A stretch of 64,000 bases of DNA from Diphasiastrum complanatum (lineage: Eukaryota; Streptophyta; Lycopodiopsida; Lycopodiales; Lycopodiaceae), in the NCBI GenBank assembly GCA_029204225.1, contig CM055109.1, positions 40,581,797 to 40,645,796 of the forward strand, read 5' to 3'. This document shows, piece by piece, positions 43,161 through 53,342 of this stretch; position 1 is the stretch's first letter, and every line of letters starts with the position of its first letter. The translations under genes and the position numbers were made by a program. Below the pieces are notes generated by a model. That model was not told where the DNA came from, made no database searches, and saw only the letters and a list, made by a program, of their open reading frames with translations.

Positions 43161-43975
43161 ATCTGGGTGAATCCTTGTGCTACTAGTCTAGCCTTCCTTC
43201 GATCAATCATTCCGTTGGCGTTATATTTGATCTTAAAGATCCATTTGCAATCAATAATATTGTAGCCAATAGGAGCTTCGACTAATGACCATGTCTGATT
43301 CTTGATCAGAGAGTAATACTCTCTTTCCATAGCTTCTCTCCAGAGGTCAGAGTCTGGTTGACTAAGTGCCTCTTCGACTGTCATCGGTTCCTGCATTAAA
43401 AAACAGACAGACTCAGGAGTATACCTTGTGAGATGTGTGCGCACTCGGCTTGATCTTCTGGGAGGATTCGATTGATGAACTGCTCCTAGGATATGTTGCT
43501 GGGTAGCAGCAACATTTTTGTCTGATTCGCTATCTCGAAGTGGGTCGATGATAGACATTCCTGAGCCAAAAGCTCGGATTGTCGTGTCAATAACAGATGA
43601 TGAAGATTCTTCTTGAGCAATATCCTTGCCTTTGAGGTCGACGATCTGATCCTCAATAAAGACTGTATCTCAGCTATACAAGATTTGCTAGGTATCAGGA
43701 TCGTACAGCTTGTAGGTGTTATCAGACGAAGTATATCTGATTCGGATGGTCTTTAGACCTTGGAAGTCCAATTTCTTCCTTGTGTCCTTTGGAATCTGCA
43801 CGTAGGCAATGCACCCAAACACTCTTAGGTTCTTCAAAGAAGGCTTGGAGCCTGTCTACACCTTGTGGGGTGTCTTGTCTGAGAGGGCTTTGGTCGAACA
43901 TCTGTTCTGTATGTAAGCTGCAGTGGAGACAACTTCAACCCAGAACCTCTTGGGCAACGATGCATGTGCTAGCAT
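43139..43975 (-). pseudogene. R10 integrase C-terminus and linker
   Basis: 43139-43558 carries the linker and RT start (EPMTVEEALSQPDSDLWREA, NIIDCKWIFKIKYNANGM). 43559-43975 has the integrase C-terminal domain in broken frames (KTPHKV, GSKPSLKNLRVFGCIAYVQI, LAHASLPKRFWVEVVSTAAY). It ends at the R11 insertion (ACACT, 43976-43980). Confidence 0.9.
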
Positions 43976-43980
43976 ACACT

Positions 43981-44662
43981 TGTTAAAAATTCACAATTCT
44001 AGCTTGACTAGTTTTGGTCATATGACTTGTAAATAGTTAGATGGTCATGATGTGGCTTGTCACACGTGCCAAATAGCATAGGATTCCATTCATAAGGATG
44101 CTCTTAAGTAGACCTAAGTGTTAGAACCTTTGGAATGAGTCCAAATTATGCTTAGATACAAGGGAGAAAAAATAGGAGCTATTTTTGGTAATTTTTGCAT
44201 TGTTGAGGCATCTCCAAGATTCCAACCCTAACTTGGTACGGATGAAAGATCCACCAAAATTAGCATTAGGGATAGGTTTAGGGCTACTCATACCTGCCCA
44301 AAATCGTGATGGATCATGTATATATAGGTGATGACATCTCACCAAAATCAATCAAGCAATTTCATGATTTTTCTCTCATAATGGTGCAATTGCTCTCTAT
44401 GTTCATAATTGTTTGAGTACTTGTGATTACTAATGATTATAGGATTGAATGTAGGTCTGGTGTACAGTACTCAGACTGTGGGAGGCCGTACTTTCACACG
44501 TGTGAATCCTTCTTCAAGGATTTGGGCCATTTAGTGAGGTTCAAGCATAGATTTTTGATGGATTTTGATGGTTCAACTTGTGCTAATCTTATGAAATCAT
44601 AATCTATTGTTTCCCTCATCATTTCAAGTGTTTTAGGATCCTTATTTGCTGTAATTTTTACA
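43981..44662 (+). repeat. R11 5' LTR (682 bp)
   Basis: TGTTAAAAATTC to TTTTTACA. Contains TATATATA at 44319-44326 and the palindrome TTCACACGTGTGAA at 44493-44506. Confidence 0.97.
44319..44326 (+). promoter_or_regulatory. R11 LTR TATA box
   Basis: TATATATAGG about 340 bp into the LTR, a typical position for a plant copia U3/R boundary. The palindrome at 44493 lies 174 bp downstream and so within the predicted transcript. Confidence 0.7.
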
Positions 44663-44675
44663 TGGTATCAGAGCC
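44663..44675 (+). other. R11 primer-binding site
   Basis: TGGTATCAGAGCC directly after the 5' LTR. Confidence 0.96.
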
Positions 44676-45099
44676 TAAAGGCTGAAATGAGCTAAATCCT
44701 TGGTTTTCATTCAATTTGATCACAATTTTTTATCTAAATCTTGTGTAGATTGGATCTTAGCATCTAGTATTGATTCTAGAACTCAAAGTGAGTCAAATAC
44801 ATTGGAGATTGGTGTTGTGTGACTTCATTTGCAGGTGTTTAGGTGTCTAAAACCAGAGGCAAAGTTGAATTCAATTCACATTACCAAGATAGCAAGTTTT
44901 GCTTGCTCCAAGCATTGATTTCTAAGCGAGTTTTGGAGGTGATTTCATAGAGGAGGCTTTCTAGCATTCAAGGAGAGGGAAGATCAGAGTTTTGGGGACT
45001 CTTCAAGGCTGTTCTAAGGTGTAGTAGACACCTCCTAAAGTGATTTAGGTTTAGTCCAACCATTGCTTGACTTATGCACCAAATTAGATCAATTTTTCA

Positions 45100-45759
45100 T
45101 CAATTTTGATCCTCGAATCCTACCAGAAAATCTTGTTCTATCTTTTCATCGAGTTTCTTTCTCAGCTTATCTCGTATGTGCATATACACTGTGCATCCAA
45201 ATGTTCGAACATGTGCAAGATTTGGCTTTGACTTCCACCATATCTCATGAGGAGTTTCATCCGGTATTCGAGATTTCAGAATATGATTCTGAAGATAATC
45301 TGATGTAGCCACTGCTTTTGCCCACAACTGTTTTGGTGCTTTCGCATGAGCCATCATACACCTTGTAGCTTCCCTTAGTGTACGATTCTTTCGTTCAACT
45401 ATTCCATTGTACTGAGGTGTGTAAGATGCAGTCTTTGTGTGCATGATACCTCGATCAATATAGTAAGCTTTGAATTCGCTGGAAATGTACTCACCTCCAC
45501 GATCTGTGCAAATTTGCTTCAGTTTATTGTTTGTTTGCTTCTCAGCCCAACTCGTATACTCAACGAATTTCTCGAAAGCTTCATATTTGGTACGAATAAA
45601 GTATACTTCAACGAACTTGCTGAAGTCATCAATAAACATAATGAAGTACTTTGCATCACCCAACGACAATACTCTTAATGGTCCACAAATATCTAAATGC
45701 ACAATTTCAAGTACCTTAGTTGCTTTATAAACATCCTTACTGAAAGCTATTCTAGTCAT
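45100..45759 (-). CDS. R12 integrase (partial pol)
   Basis: 219 open codons with an intact catalytic triad: IVHLDICGPL (Asp), FIDDFSKF, CTDRGGEYISSEF (Asp) and NGIVERKNRTLRE (Glu). The C-terminal domain TPHEIWWKSKPNLAHVRTFG and FLVGFEDQN follows, then stops where the element is truncated. The first Met is inside the core; the zinc-finger part upstream is in another frame. Confidence 0.93.
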   Translation of the reverse strand: MTRIAFSKDVYKATKVLEIVHLDICGPLRVLSLGDAKYFIMFIDDFSKFVEVYFIRTKYEAFEKFVEYTSWAEKQTNNKLKQICTDRGGEYISSEFKAYYIDRGIMHTKTASYTPQYNGIVERKNRTLREATRCMMAHAKAPKQLWAKAVATSDYLQNHILKSRIPDETPHEIWWKSKPNLAHVRTFGCTVYMHIRDKLRKKLDEKIEQDFLVGFEDQN

Positions 45760-45789
45760 TTTGCCTTTAAGATAGGATTCGCAGGTAGT

Positions 45790-46300
45790 TCAAATATCTC
45801 TACTTTTGATTTCGACTCCTTGAATTCTGACTTGGTATTGTCTTGGTATAAGGCTTCCATGTTCATATGACATAGCCTTCTGTGCCACAGTACATATGTT
45901 GATTCCTAAGTTTGATTGACTTGTTCGAATGTTCAAGTGATACAAATTTCCTTCTCTGTTGTTGTTAGCAATTAGGTTATCAAAATCTTCCTCGAACAAT
46001 TTACAAGAGTTCTTTGTGAAGATTACTGACATGCTTGTATCAACTATCTTAGCTACAGATAGAAGATCTTTATCAAGAGTAGGGACATAGAGAACTTCCT
46101 CCAGTTTCTTGTCTCCCTGATTTGTGTCTAGCCATAATACACCAGTTCCATCAACCACGTGTTTAAAACCATCTCCAAGTATAATGAATCTTGAATCGTT
46201 CGTCTTCTTGTACTCAGACAAAATTTGTTTCTAGAAAAAAAAATGTGAGGGGCTTGCGAATCAAGTACTACTTCTCGAATTGAATTAGATGAACAACATA
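45790..46300 (-). pseudogene. R12 protease, active site altered
   Basis: Reads VVLDSQAPHIFF at about 46270, where DSGA is expected (Gly to Gln). The flap and C-terminal half follow (GDGFKHVVDGTGVLWLDTNQ, LYVPTLDKDLLSVAKI) in the 143-codon frame 45790-46221. Confidence 0.8.
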
Positions 46301-47386
46301 GATCGGTACTAACATAAGCTGTTGAATTCCTTGTTGTCCTGTCTTTTGCTGCTCTAGAGCATTTTGCTTTGTCTTGGACATAGTTTGAATCTGAAGGTTC
46401 ACTTCGATTCTACTCCTTTTTGTTTCTGGGATTCTGATAACAGTCTATTGCTGCATGACCCCATTTATGAGAATACATTCAATTTTTGGATTTAGCCAAC
46501 ACCTTTCTTCTGTGTGGCCTGATCTTCTGCATCTGTTGCAAATCTTCTTATAACCAAAATTCTTTTGTTGCTTTTCAAATTGTTGTTCATTAGTCTTCAA
46601 CTCATTCCTTTTAGACGACTCCCTCTTAAACTTAGACTTCCTAAAATATTTATTCTTCTAAGTAAGAGGAGCATTTTCTGAATCACCATTTTCGTCATAG
46701 CGTTCACAAGTCTCTACTTCTTCCTTCACTCCATCTATTGTCTTTTGAAGTGTCATTGTCGCATCTTTCACCAATAAGTTTCTAGTTGTGTGGAATGATC
46801 TGGATAGGGCCCGAAGAAAATAACTAAGCTATTTTTTCTTAGAAATTGTATTTTTTGCACCAGAATTCTGCAAGGAACTAAATAGATCTTTAATCTTTCG
46901 CACGAATGTGTTCAGGTCTTTGTCGTCCCACTGTAGATAAGTTAATTGGTCTTCCAAGAACATGATCTGATTACGAGATTGAGTCTCATTCTTGGTTTGC
47001 AATTCTTCTCATAAATCCTTTGCATTTGAAATTGATATAAGATCTAGCATTATATTATCATGCACTGAAGACGCAATAACTGCTATAGCTTTGTCATTTT
47101 TTAAACTTCATTCTCAAAATTCTTTGCCAGGAGTAGCTTCTGGCTTCTCCTCAATGTTCTACCCATTGCCATAGACCTTGGCCCTTCAACAAGAGTGAAG
47201 TCTTTAATTTCCTAATCAAGTAGTTTGAACCTTCTGGGTCCAAGATTGTAGTGATCTTAGCTTGAATATTGGCGATCGATGACATCTTTTAATTCTGAAT
47301 CACCTCCAAATAGCGGCTTACTGATGGATGTATGAAGAATCCTGAGAGTGATTCGAAGATAATATTGTATCAAATTTAATTCCGTA
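46301..47386 (-). pseudogene. gag: R12 gag, heavily decayed
   Basis: Pieces of a gag in several frames, with a clear CCHC knuckle CNRCRRSGHTEERC at about 46500-46545 and a basic region before it. Many stops. Confidence 0.75.
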
Positions 47387-47399
47387 GGCTCTAATACCA
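47387..47399 (-). other. R12 primer-binding site
   Basis: Minus strand TGGTATTAGAGCC, one base after the LTR end. Confidence 0.88.
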
Positions 47400-47400
47400 C

Positions 47401-48376
47401 TGTAGGAAAAATAGTAATTATTCTTCCATAGAGACCACGATGCAAGTTCGAATAAATCAAACTAATATCAGTGTCTTCAATCATGATTTTATCTGATCTA
47501 TGTACTAATAGAACAATATTTATTCTGATTGAATATGCGTGCGGAAATTATATGCAAAAGTAAGATACTATATGCGGAAGTATGAGACAACTTAAGACAA
47601 TTTAGACAATAAGTAACTATTGATCAAAAACAAATTTTTATAACTCTGAATTTGATTCATCAATATACATCTCTTGATGTCTTATCTCGTTGTTGTGTCT
47701 CTGATTGAGTTAGTTTCAACGAGTAGTGCATATGTATTTGTATTACTATAGGACAGGTCTTTTGGCCTTTTATTTTCTGTAACAATAGAAATTTAACCGT
47801 TTATGACGGTTGATATTCAAATAGATGCTTTGTTTCTAGGCCCAAATTAATTTTGTTCGCGAATATTTCACGACAGTCTGTTTCTTCGTCTTAGCTTCAT
47901 GTTTCGCGAATTGTTCGCAGCACTTGTCTCTTCACGACATTTTCGTCTTTCGCGAATTGTTTGCGACAGATGACAATTTTTGAGCTTGAAGAAGGAAGCT
48001 AGAATATTTCGCGAACTATTCGAGATAGTTTTGTGACTTCTGAGGCTTGAACAAGACATTGTTTCACGAATCTTTTGTGAATCTTTCGTGTTGGTCACGA
48101 ATAGAAAAGTTTCGAGTTTGTGTCCGTTTCTTTCTCATCCTTTGTCAAGTAAACTGCATGCTTTGTTGGTAGAATCAAGATCTATCTGATCAATTGTTCT
48201 ACAGCTCCTCTTCCAACACAAATAATGCTCAAGGTTGCTCTCTCCATCAATAGATTGCGTCTCAAATATCGGATCAGCGCGCCTAGGAGAAGAAAGTGAT
48301 TTTCCCCTTGGACTGAGCGGAATAGCTATTGTAGGAAAAAAAGATTTTTGAAAATTGTCGAAATTATTGGACGACA
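47401..48376 (-). repeat. R12 5' LTR (976 bp) with TTCGCGAA array
   Basis: TGTAGGAAAA to ACGACA. Contains four perfect TTCGCGAA octamers at 47856, 47903, 47949 and 48008 and a fifth, decayed one near 48063, spaced 46-59 bp, each followed by a TTCGC-like half site. Confidence 0.88.
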
Positions 48377-48638
48377 TTATGCATGATCAAAGCTTGATTT
48401 GGTAGACTCTTCATACTGTCCAAAGAGGGGCAATTCTACTAGTATTGTCTACTTCAATCAAGCAAGTGCATTGTTTCTAGTATTCTATGATTTGATTTTG
48501 TTAGAGATCATTCTTAGATCTTTATAGGAAGTCTATTACTGATCTTTTCAGGTCCCTAAGAAGTGGGATAAAGTAGACCTTCAATCAAATCAATAGAAGT
48601 AACCTTCATTTGTGTCAAGTCCTTGATTAGGAGACTAG

Positions 48639-50786
48639 ATGGCATCTATAAATGCATATCTTTTGGATACTAATGAAAGGCTCAACAAAACTAACTATTC
48701 CATATGGAAAGTTAGAATGGAATCTATCATGATCATGCAAGATCTGATGGAAATTGTAAATGGTAAGGAGGGTGAACCTATTCATCCTCAAGAAAAAGCC
48801 AAATACATCAAGAGGTGCAATGTTGCACTACATTGCATAAAAATGAATGTTGCAAATGAACTCTTAAGAGAGGTAGGAGATTGCACTTCAGCTCAAGATG
48901 CTTGGGAGACTTTGCAAAAGGTCTACGAATCCAAGAACCAAACTAGAATGTTAGCTTTGAAGAATCAAATCTATAGAAGCTATCAAAAGAAAGGAGAGAG
49001 TGCACATACTTTTGTCCTAAGAGTAAAGGAATTGAACAAAGAGCTAGCTTTTATAGGTGACCCTATCAAGGATGAAGAGCTTGTTCAACTCATATTGAAT
49101 GGACTAAGCTTTGAATTTGACAATTTGGTTCAGGGATATGCAATTATGGGTAAGCTACCCATACTTGAAGAACTCCAAGGCACACTCATGGCCGAGGAAT
49201 CAAGAAGGAGCCAAATGCAAGAGAGGATGGATAGGCTTTCCGTCCAAGGTGGAGATGACCAAGCTCTCTTCACCAAAGGCAAAGGCAAGTCCAAAGGCAA
49301 AGGATCAACATTCAAGAAGTCTACAAAGCTTGAGGATCAAGAAGGACCCCCAAAGGCATCTCCATCAACCACCAAAGTCAAGAAGGACAAATCAAAGGTG
49401 AAGTGCTACTATTGTAGCAAGATGGGGCATTATGCCTCGGAATTGTTCAAGAGGAAGCAAGATCAAAGCCAAGCCAACATGAGCAAAGAAGAGGAGGAGG
49501 AGAGTTCACATGAGGACTCTCTCATGATGTCCATATTTTCTTCAACAAGCTTCAAAGGAGAAGATCCTTGGTGGATTGACTCGGGTGCTAGTTCACACAT
49601 GACTAGTAAAAGGGAGTTTTTCTCTTCTCTCTTATCTTATGATGGACCTATAAAGTATATCTATACAGCAAATGATGAAGCTTGTAAGATTGAAGGAGTT
49701 GGTAGCATTCCCCTTTGCTTAGGATCTTCCAAAAAGATCAACATAGAAGGTGTTTTGTACATTCCTACAATAACAAAGAATCTACTAAGTGTTGGCCAAA
49801 TGGTAGACAATGGTTTCAATGTTGACTTTGCTTCAAATGAATGTTTCATCAAGAAGAAGGGTAAGATAGTGGCTAAGGGCACTAGACTTGGCAAACTTTA
49901 TAAGCTGGATGCATTTGTGGATACTAATGTTGTCATGTTGGCCGAGAAGAGCAAAATATCTACCTTTACTTTATGGCACAAAAGACTTGGACATGTCAAC
50001 TCGGGTTCCATGGAGGCTATGATCAAGGAGGAGTATGCTTTAGGCCTACCAAGGTCTATTGGGAAGGAAGACAAGGTTTGTGAAGCTTGTGCCTTATCCA
50101 AGGCACATAAGAAGGTGTTTCCTAACTCCATCACAAAGTCATCTCATCCTCTTGAACTCATACACTCGGATGTGCACATTGCTAGCACCAAATCTAATGG
50201 AGGTTCATCCATGTTTTTAACCTTAATTGATGACTACTCAAGATATTGTTGGGTGTTCTTACTTTCCTTCAAGTCTCAAGTATTTGATACTTTTGTAAAG
50301 TTCAAGTTGTTTGTGGAAAAGCATCATAATCATAGCATCAAGATTCTTAGAAGTGACAATGGTGGAGAATTCATCTCCAATGAGTTCAAGGCCTTTTGTG
50401 AGGAGGAAGGGATCAAGAAAGAGACTTCTTGTCCTTACACTCCTCAACAAAATGGAGTTGCTGAAAGAAGGAATAGAACATTATGTGAATGTTCTAAGGC
50501 TTTAAGATTAGATGCTTGTTTGCCCAAATCCTTTTGGGGTGAGTCTCTTGTATGTGCAAACTACTTGATGAATAGGGTGTCTTGCAAAGCAATTGAAGGC
50601 AAAACTCCTTATGAGATGTTGTATGGAAAGAAACCCAATCTTAATCACTTGAAAGTTTTTGGGTGTATATGTTATGTGCATGTGCCATTGGAAACAAGAA
50701 CCAAGGAGGATCCATCTCCACAAGAGGGATCATGCTTGGATATGCAAGCTCAAGCAAGGGCTACAAAGTCTATCTCCCATCCTTGA
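48639..50786 (+). CDS. gag-pol: R11 gag-pol, first part: capsid, nucleocapsid, protease, integrase
   Basis: 715 codons from ATG 48639. Capsid 1-200 (NYSIWKVRMESIMIMQDLME, LVQLILNGLSFEFDNLVQGY); zinc knuckle 256-269 CYYCSKMGHYASEL, whose last Cys is Leu (TTG at 49443). Protease DSGAS at 314-318. Integrase zinc finger from 445 (LWHKRLGHVN, CEAC) and catalytic Asp 511 (HSDVH), Asp 573 (RSDNGGEF) and Glu 609 (AERRN). Integrase C-terminal domain from about 653. After residue ~694 a frameshift near 50730 ends the frame; the correct frame is open from 50663. The product would be a polyprotein cleaved in the cytoplasmic particle. Confidence 0.96.
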   Translation: MASINAYLLDTNERLNKTNYSIWKVRMESIMIMQDLMEIVNGKEGEPIHPQEKAKYIKRCNVALHCIKMNVANELLREVGDCTSAQDAWETLQKVYESKNQTRMLALKNQIYRSYQKKGESAHTFVLRVKELNKELAFIGDPIKDEELVQLILNGLSFEFDNLVQGYAIMGKLPILEELQGTLMAEESRRSQMQERMDRLSVQGGDDQALFTKGKGKSKGKGSTFKKSTKLEDQEGPPKASPSTTKVKKDKSKVKCYYCSKMGHYASELFKRKQDQSQANMSKEEEEESSHEDSLMMSIFSSTSFKGEDPWWIDSGASSHMTSKREFFSSLLSYDGPIKYIYTANDEACKIEGVGSIPLCLGSSKKINIEGVLYIPTITKNLLSVGQMVDNGFNVDFASNECFIKKKGKIVAKGTRLGKLYKLDAFVDTNVVMLAEKSKISTFTLWHKRLGHVNSGSMEAMIKEEYALGLPRSIGKEDKVCEACALSKAHKKVFPNSITKSSHPLELIHSDVHIASTKSNGGSSMFLTLIDDYSRYCWVFLLSFKSQVFDTFVKFKLFVEKHHNHSIKILRSDNGGEFISNEFKAFCEEEGIKKETSCPYTPQQNGVAERRNRTLCECSKALRLDACLPKSFWGESLVCANYLMNRVSCKAIEGKTPYEMLYGKKPNLNHLKVFGCICYVHVPLETRTKEDPSPQEGSCLDMQAQARATKSISHP

Positions 50787-51340
50787 ACAAATTTGTTGTT
50801 TCAAGGGATGTCATCTTTGATGAAAATCATATGCATATGCTTGAAGAAGGCTCAAGTGCTCCAACAATCAAGAAGAAGATGGCCGAGGAGCAAGATCTTG
50901 GTTTTGAGGAGGAGCTCATGGAGGAGCAAGCACCAAATCCACCTATCACACCAAGGAGATCTTCAAGGGCAAAAGTGGAGCCATCAAGGCTCACATATCA
51001 AGGCAAAGGACAGCAAGTTGAGGGTATCTCATCCACTTCTTATGCTTTATCTAGTTTTGAAGAACCGTCTAATGTTGAAGATGCATTGGACTCCAAAGAA
51101 TGGTATAAAGCTATGTTGGATGAGTATGATGTCTTGATTGAGAATGAAACTTGGTTGCTTGTTGAGAGACCTCAAAGGAATGTAATAGGATGCAAGTGGG
51201 TCTTCAAGCTTAAGTTGAATGCAAATGGGAGTGTTAACAAACATAAAGCAAGATTAGTTGCAAAAGGTTATGCTCAAGAGAGAGGGATAGACTATGAGGA
51301 AACTTTTGCACCCGTGGCCAAGATGGTCACAAAAGGCTAA
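50727..51340 (+). pseudogene. pol: R11 integrase/RT linker and RT start (frame between two shifts)
   Basis: Continues from the previous ORF after the shift with GIMLGYASSSKGYKVYLPSL, linker RRSSRAKVEPSRLTYQGKGQ and RT start KEWYKAMLDEYDVLIENETW, CKWVFKLKLNANG, DYEETFAPVAKMV. It ends at TAA (51338) because of a 1-nt loss near 51333; the next frame continues directly. Confidence 0.93.
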
Positions 51341-52605
51341 TCATTGCACTTGCATCACATTTTGGATGGATTCTATGTCAAATGGATGTCTCTAATGATT
51401 TCTTGAATGGTTTTTTGGAAGAAGATATCTATATGGAGCAGCCACAAGGGTTCATCAAGCATGGAATGGAGAACAAAGTATGCCATCTCCAAAGAAGCAT
51501 CTATGGCTTGAAGCAAGCCTCGAGATCTTGGAATTCAAGACTACATTGCTATCTTATTTCACTTTCTTTTGTTCAAAGTGAATATGATCCCACTCTTTAC
51601 ATTAAGTTTGATGATGTTGGTATTGTACTTTTACTCATTTATGTAGATGACATCATCATTAGTGGAAATAGTGTTGATGGTATTGAAAAAATCAAGATAG
51701 ATCTATCCTTAGAGTTCAAGATGGTAGATCTAGGGTCTCTTCACTTCATCTTAGGCATAGAAGTACTTAGAGGGTCTGATTTTATCTTTATACGTCAAGT
51801 AAACTATGCTCAAAGTCTTTCGAAGAAGTTTAAGATGGATTTATGCAAAAGTGTTGACACACCAATGGAGCAAGATGTAAAAGTGCCAAATGAAGATGAT
51901 GAAAGATCCTTCATGGACATCACTTTGTTTAGGCAACTTATAGGTTCCTTAATGTGGATCACTATAACTAGACCAGATCTTAGCTTTAGTGTATGTAGGT
52001 TGAGCCAATCCATGCAAAAGCCATTGAATATCCATTGGAAAAAGGCTAAGAGGATTCTAAGATACATCTCGGGTACATTGGATTTTGGGATTCTATATAG
52101 AGGAGATGTGATTAACCTTCATGCATTTAGTGATTCAGATTTTGCAGGGGACAAGAGGGATAGGAAATCAACAAGTGCCTATTCAACTTTCATAGGAGAA
52201 GGTGTGGTTTCATGGCTTTCAAAAAAGCAAGAAACTATATCTCTATCTTCAACCGAGGCCGAGTACAAAGCTTTGACAACCACTACAAAGGAGGTACTTT
52301 GGATCAAGAGATTATTGGTGGAACTAAAGATCATGGATTCAGAGGAGGCACCAATCATCTACAATGACAATATATCAGCCCAACACCTTGCATCTAACCC
52401 AATCTTCCATGCAAGATCTAAGCACATTGAGATATGCCATCACTTTGTGAGAGAAATGGTGCAAGCCAAGGAGATTGCTTTGGAGCATGTTCCAAGCAAT
52501 GAATGTGTAGTTGATCTACTTACTATACCACTTCAAAAGACACCTTTTATGAAGTTCAAATCATCACTTGGAGTGATTAGTAAAGCAATGATTGAACCAA
52601 ACTAG
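51341..52605 (+). CDS. pol: R11 reverse transcriptase and RNase H
   Basis: From the shift near 51333 the frame is open to 52605 (first ATG 51382). RT motifs: MDVSNDFLNGFLEEDIYMEQ, HLQRSIYGLKQASRSW and LLLIYVDDIIISGN (YVDD at 51640-51651). RNase H: FSDSDFAGDKRDRKSTSAYS, LSSTEAEYKALTTTTKEVLW, YNDNISAQHLASNPIFHARS and the tail LLTIPLQKTPFMKFKSSLGV. All catalytic residues are present. The stop is 14 bp before the 3' LTR, overlapping the polypurine tract region. Confidence 0.96.
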
Positions 52606-52619
52606 ATAGTGAGGAGGAG

Positions 52620-53301
52620 TGTTAAAAATTCACAATTCTAGCTTGACTAGTTTTGGTCATATGACTTGTAAATAGTTAGATGGTCATGATGTGGCTTGTC
52701 ACACGTGCCAAATAGCATAGGATTCCATTCAGAAGGATGCTCTCAAGTAGACCTAAGTGTTAGAACCTTTGGAATGAGTCCAAATTATGCTTAGATACAA
52801 GGGAGAAAAAATAGGAGCTATGTTTGGTAATTTTTGCATTGTTGAGGGATCTCCAAGATTCCAACCCTAACTTGGTACGGATGAAAGATCCACCAAAATT
52901 AGCATTAGGGATAGGTTTAGGGCTACTCATACCTGCCCAAAATCGTGATGGATCATGTATATATAGGTGATGATATCTCACCAAAATCAATCAAGCAATT
53001 TCATGATTTTTCTCTCATAATGGTGCAATTGCTCTCTATGTTCATAATTGTTTGAGTACTTGTGATTACTAATAATTATAGGATTGAATGTAGGTCTGGT
53101 GTACAGTACTCAGACTGTGGGAGGCCGTACTTTCACACGTGTGAAGCCTTCTTCAAGGATTTGGGCCATTTAGTGAGGTTCAAGCATAGATTTTTGATGG
53201 ATTTTGATGGTTCAACTTGTGCTAATCTTATGAAATCATAATCTATTGTTTCCCTCATCATTTCAAGTGTTTTAGGATCCTTATTTGCTGTAATTTTTAC
53301 A
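52620..53301 (+). repeat. R11 3' LTR (682 bp)
   Basis: Preceded by GTGAGGAGGAG (polypurine tract, 52609-52619) and followed by ACACT. Palindrome TTCACACGTGTGAA at 53132-53145. Confidence 0.97.
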
Positions 53302-53342
53302 ACACTTAGAGTTTCGACCAGAGTTCGGTTCTTCCTCTCAAC
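53302..53342 (-). pseudogene. R10 integrase sliver between R11 and R13
   Basis: Only 41 bp, reading VERKNRTLVETL on the minus strand: the Glu-bearing block of the R10 integrase core. R11 lies on its left, R13 on its right. Confidence 0.93.

Larger units (their letters stand above)
45077..48376 (-). mobile_element. R12, truncated copia in the R11 leader
   Basis: Minus-strand element with 5' LTR 47401-48376, primer site 47387-47399, gag, protease and integrase to its C-terminus. It stops inside the integrase/RT region at 45077; RT, RNase H and the 3' LTR are missing. The 7-mer TTATGCA occurs on both sides (45072-45078 and 48377-48383), which could be a target duplication or a microhomology joint. 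Its clade differs from the host: Tork-like knuckle CNRCRRSGHTEERC. Confidence 0.85.
44676..48638 (+). other. R11 leader, split by R12
   Basis: Untranslated leader in two parts (44676-45076 and 48377-48638) around R12. No ORF of its own. The gag ATG follows at 48639. Confidence 0.8.
43981..53301 (+). mobile_element. R11, near-intact young copia retrotransposon (carries R12)
   Basis: Plus-strand element with two 682-bp LTRs (43981-44662 and 52620-53301), primer site, leader, gag-pol and polypurine tract. ACACT flanks it at 43976-43980 and 53302-53306 and the R10 integrase resumes on both sides. By eye the LTRs differ at only about seven sites (near 99% identity), the youngest pair in the window. 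R12 occupies 45077-48376 in the leader. Coding lesions are few: frameshifts near 50730 and 51333 and a damaged zinc knuckle. It is the best candidate here for the kind of element that could supply RT and integrase to others. Confidence 0.97.
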
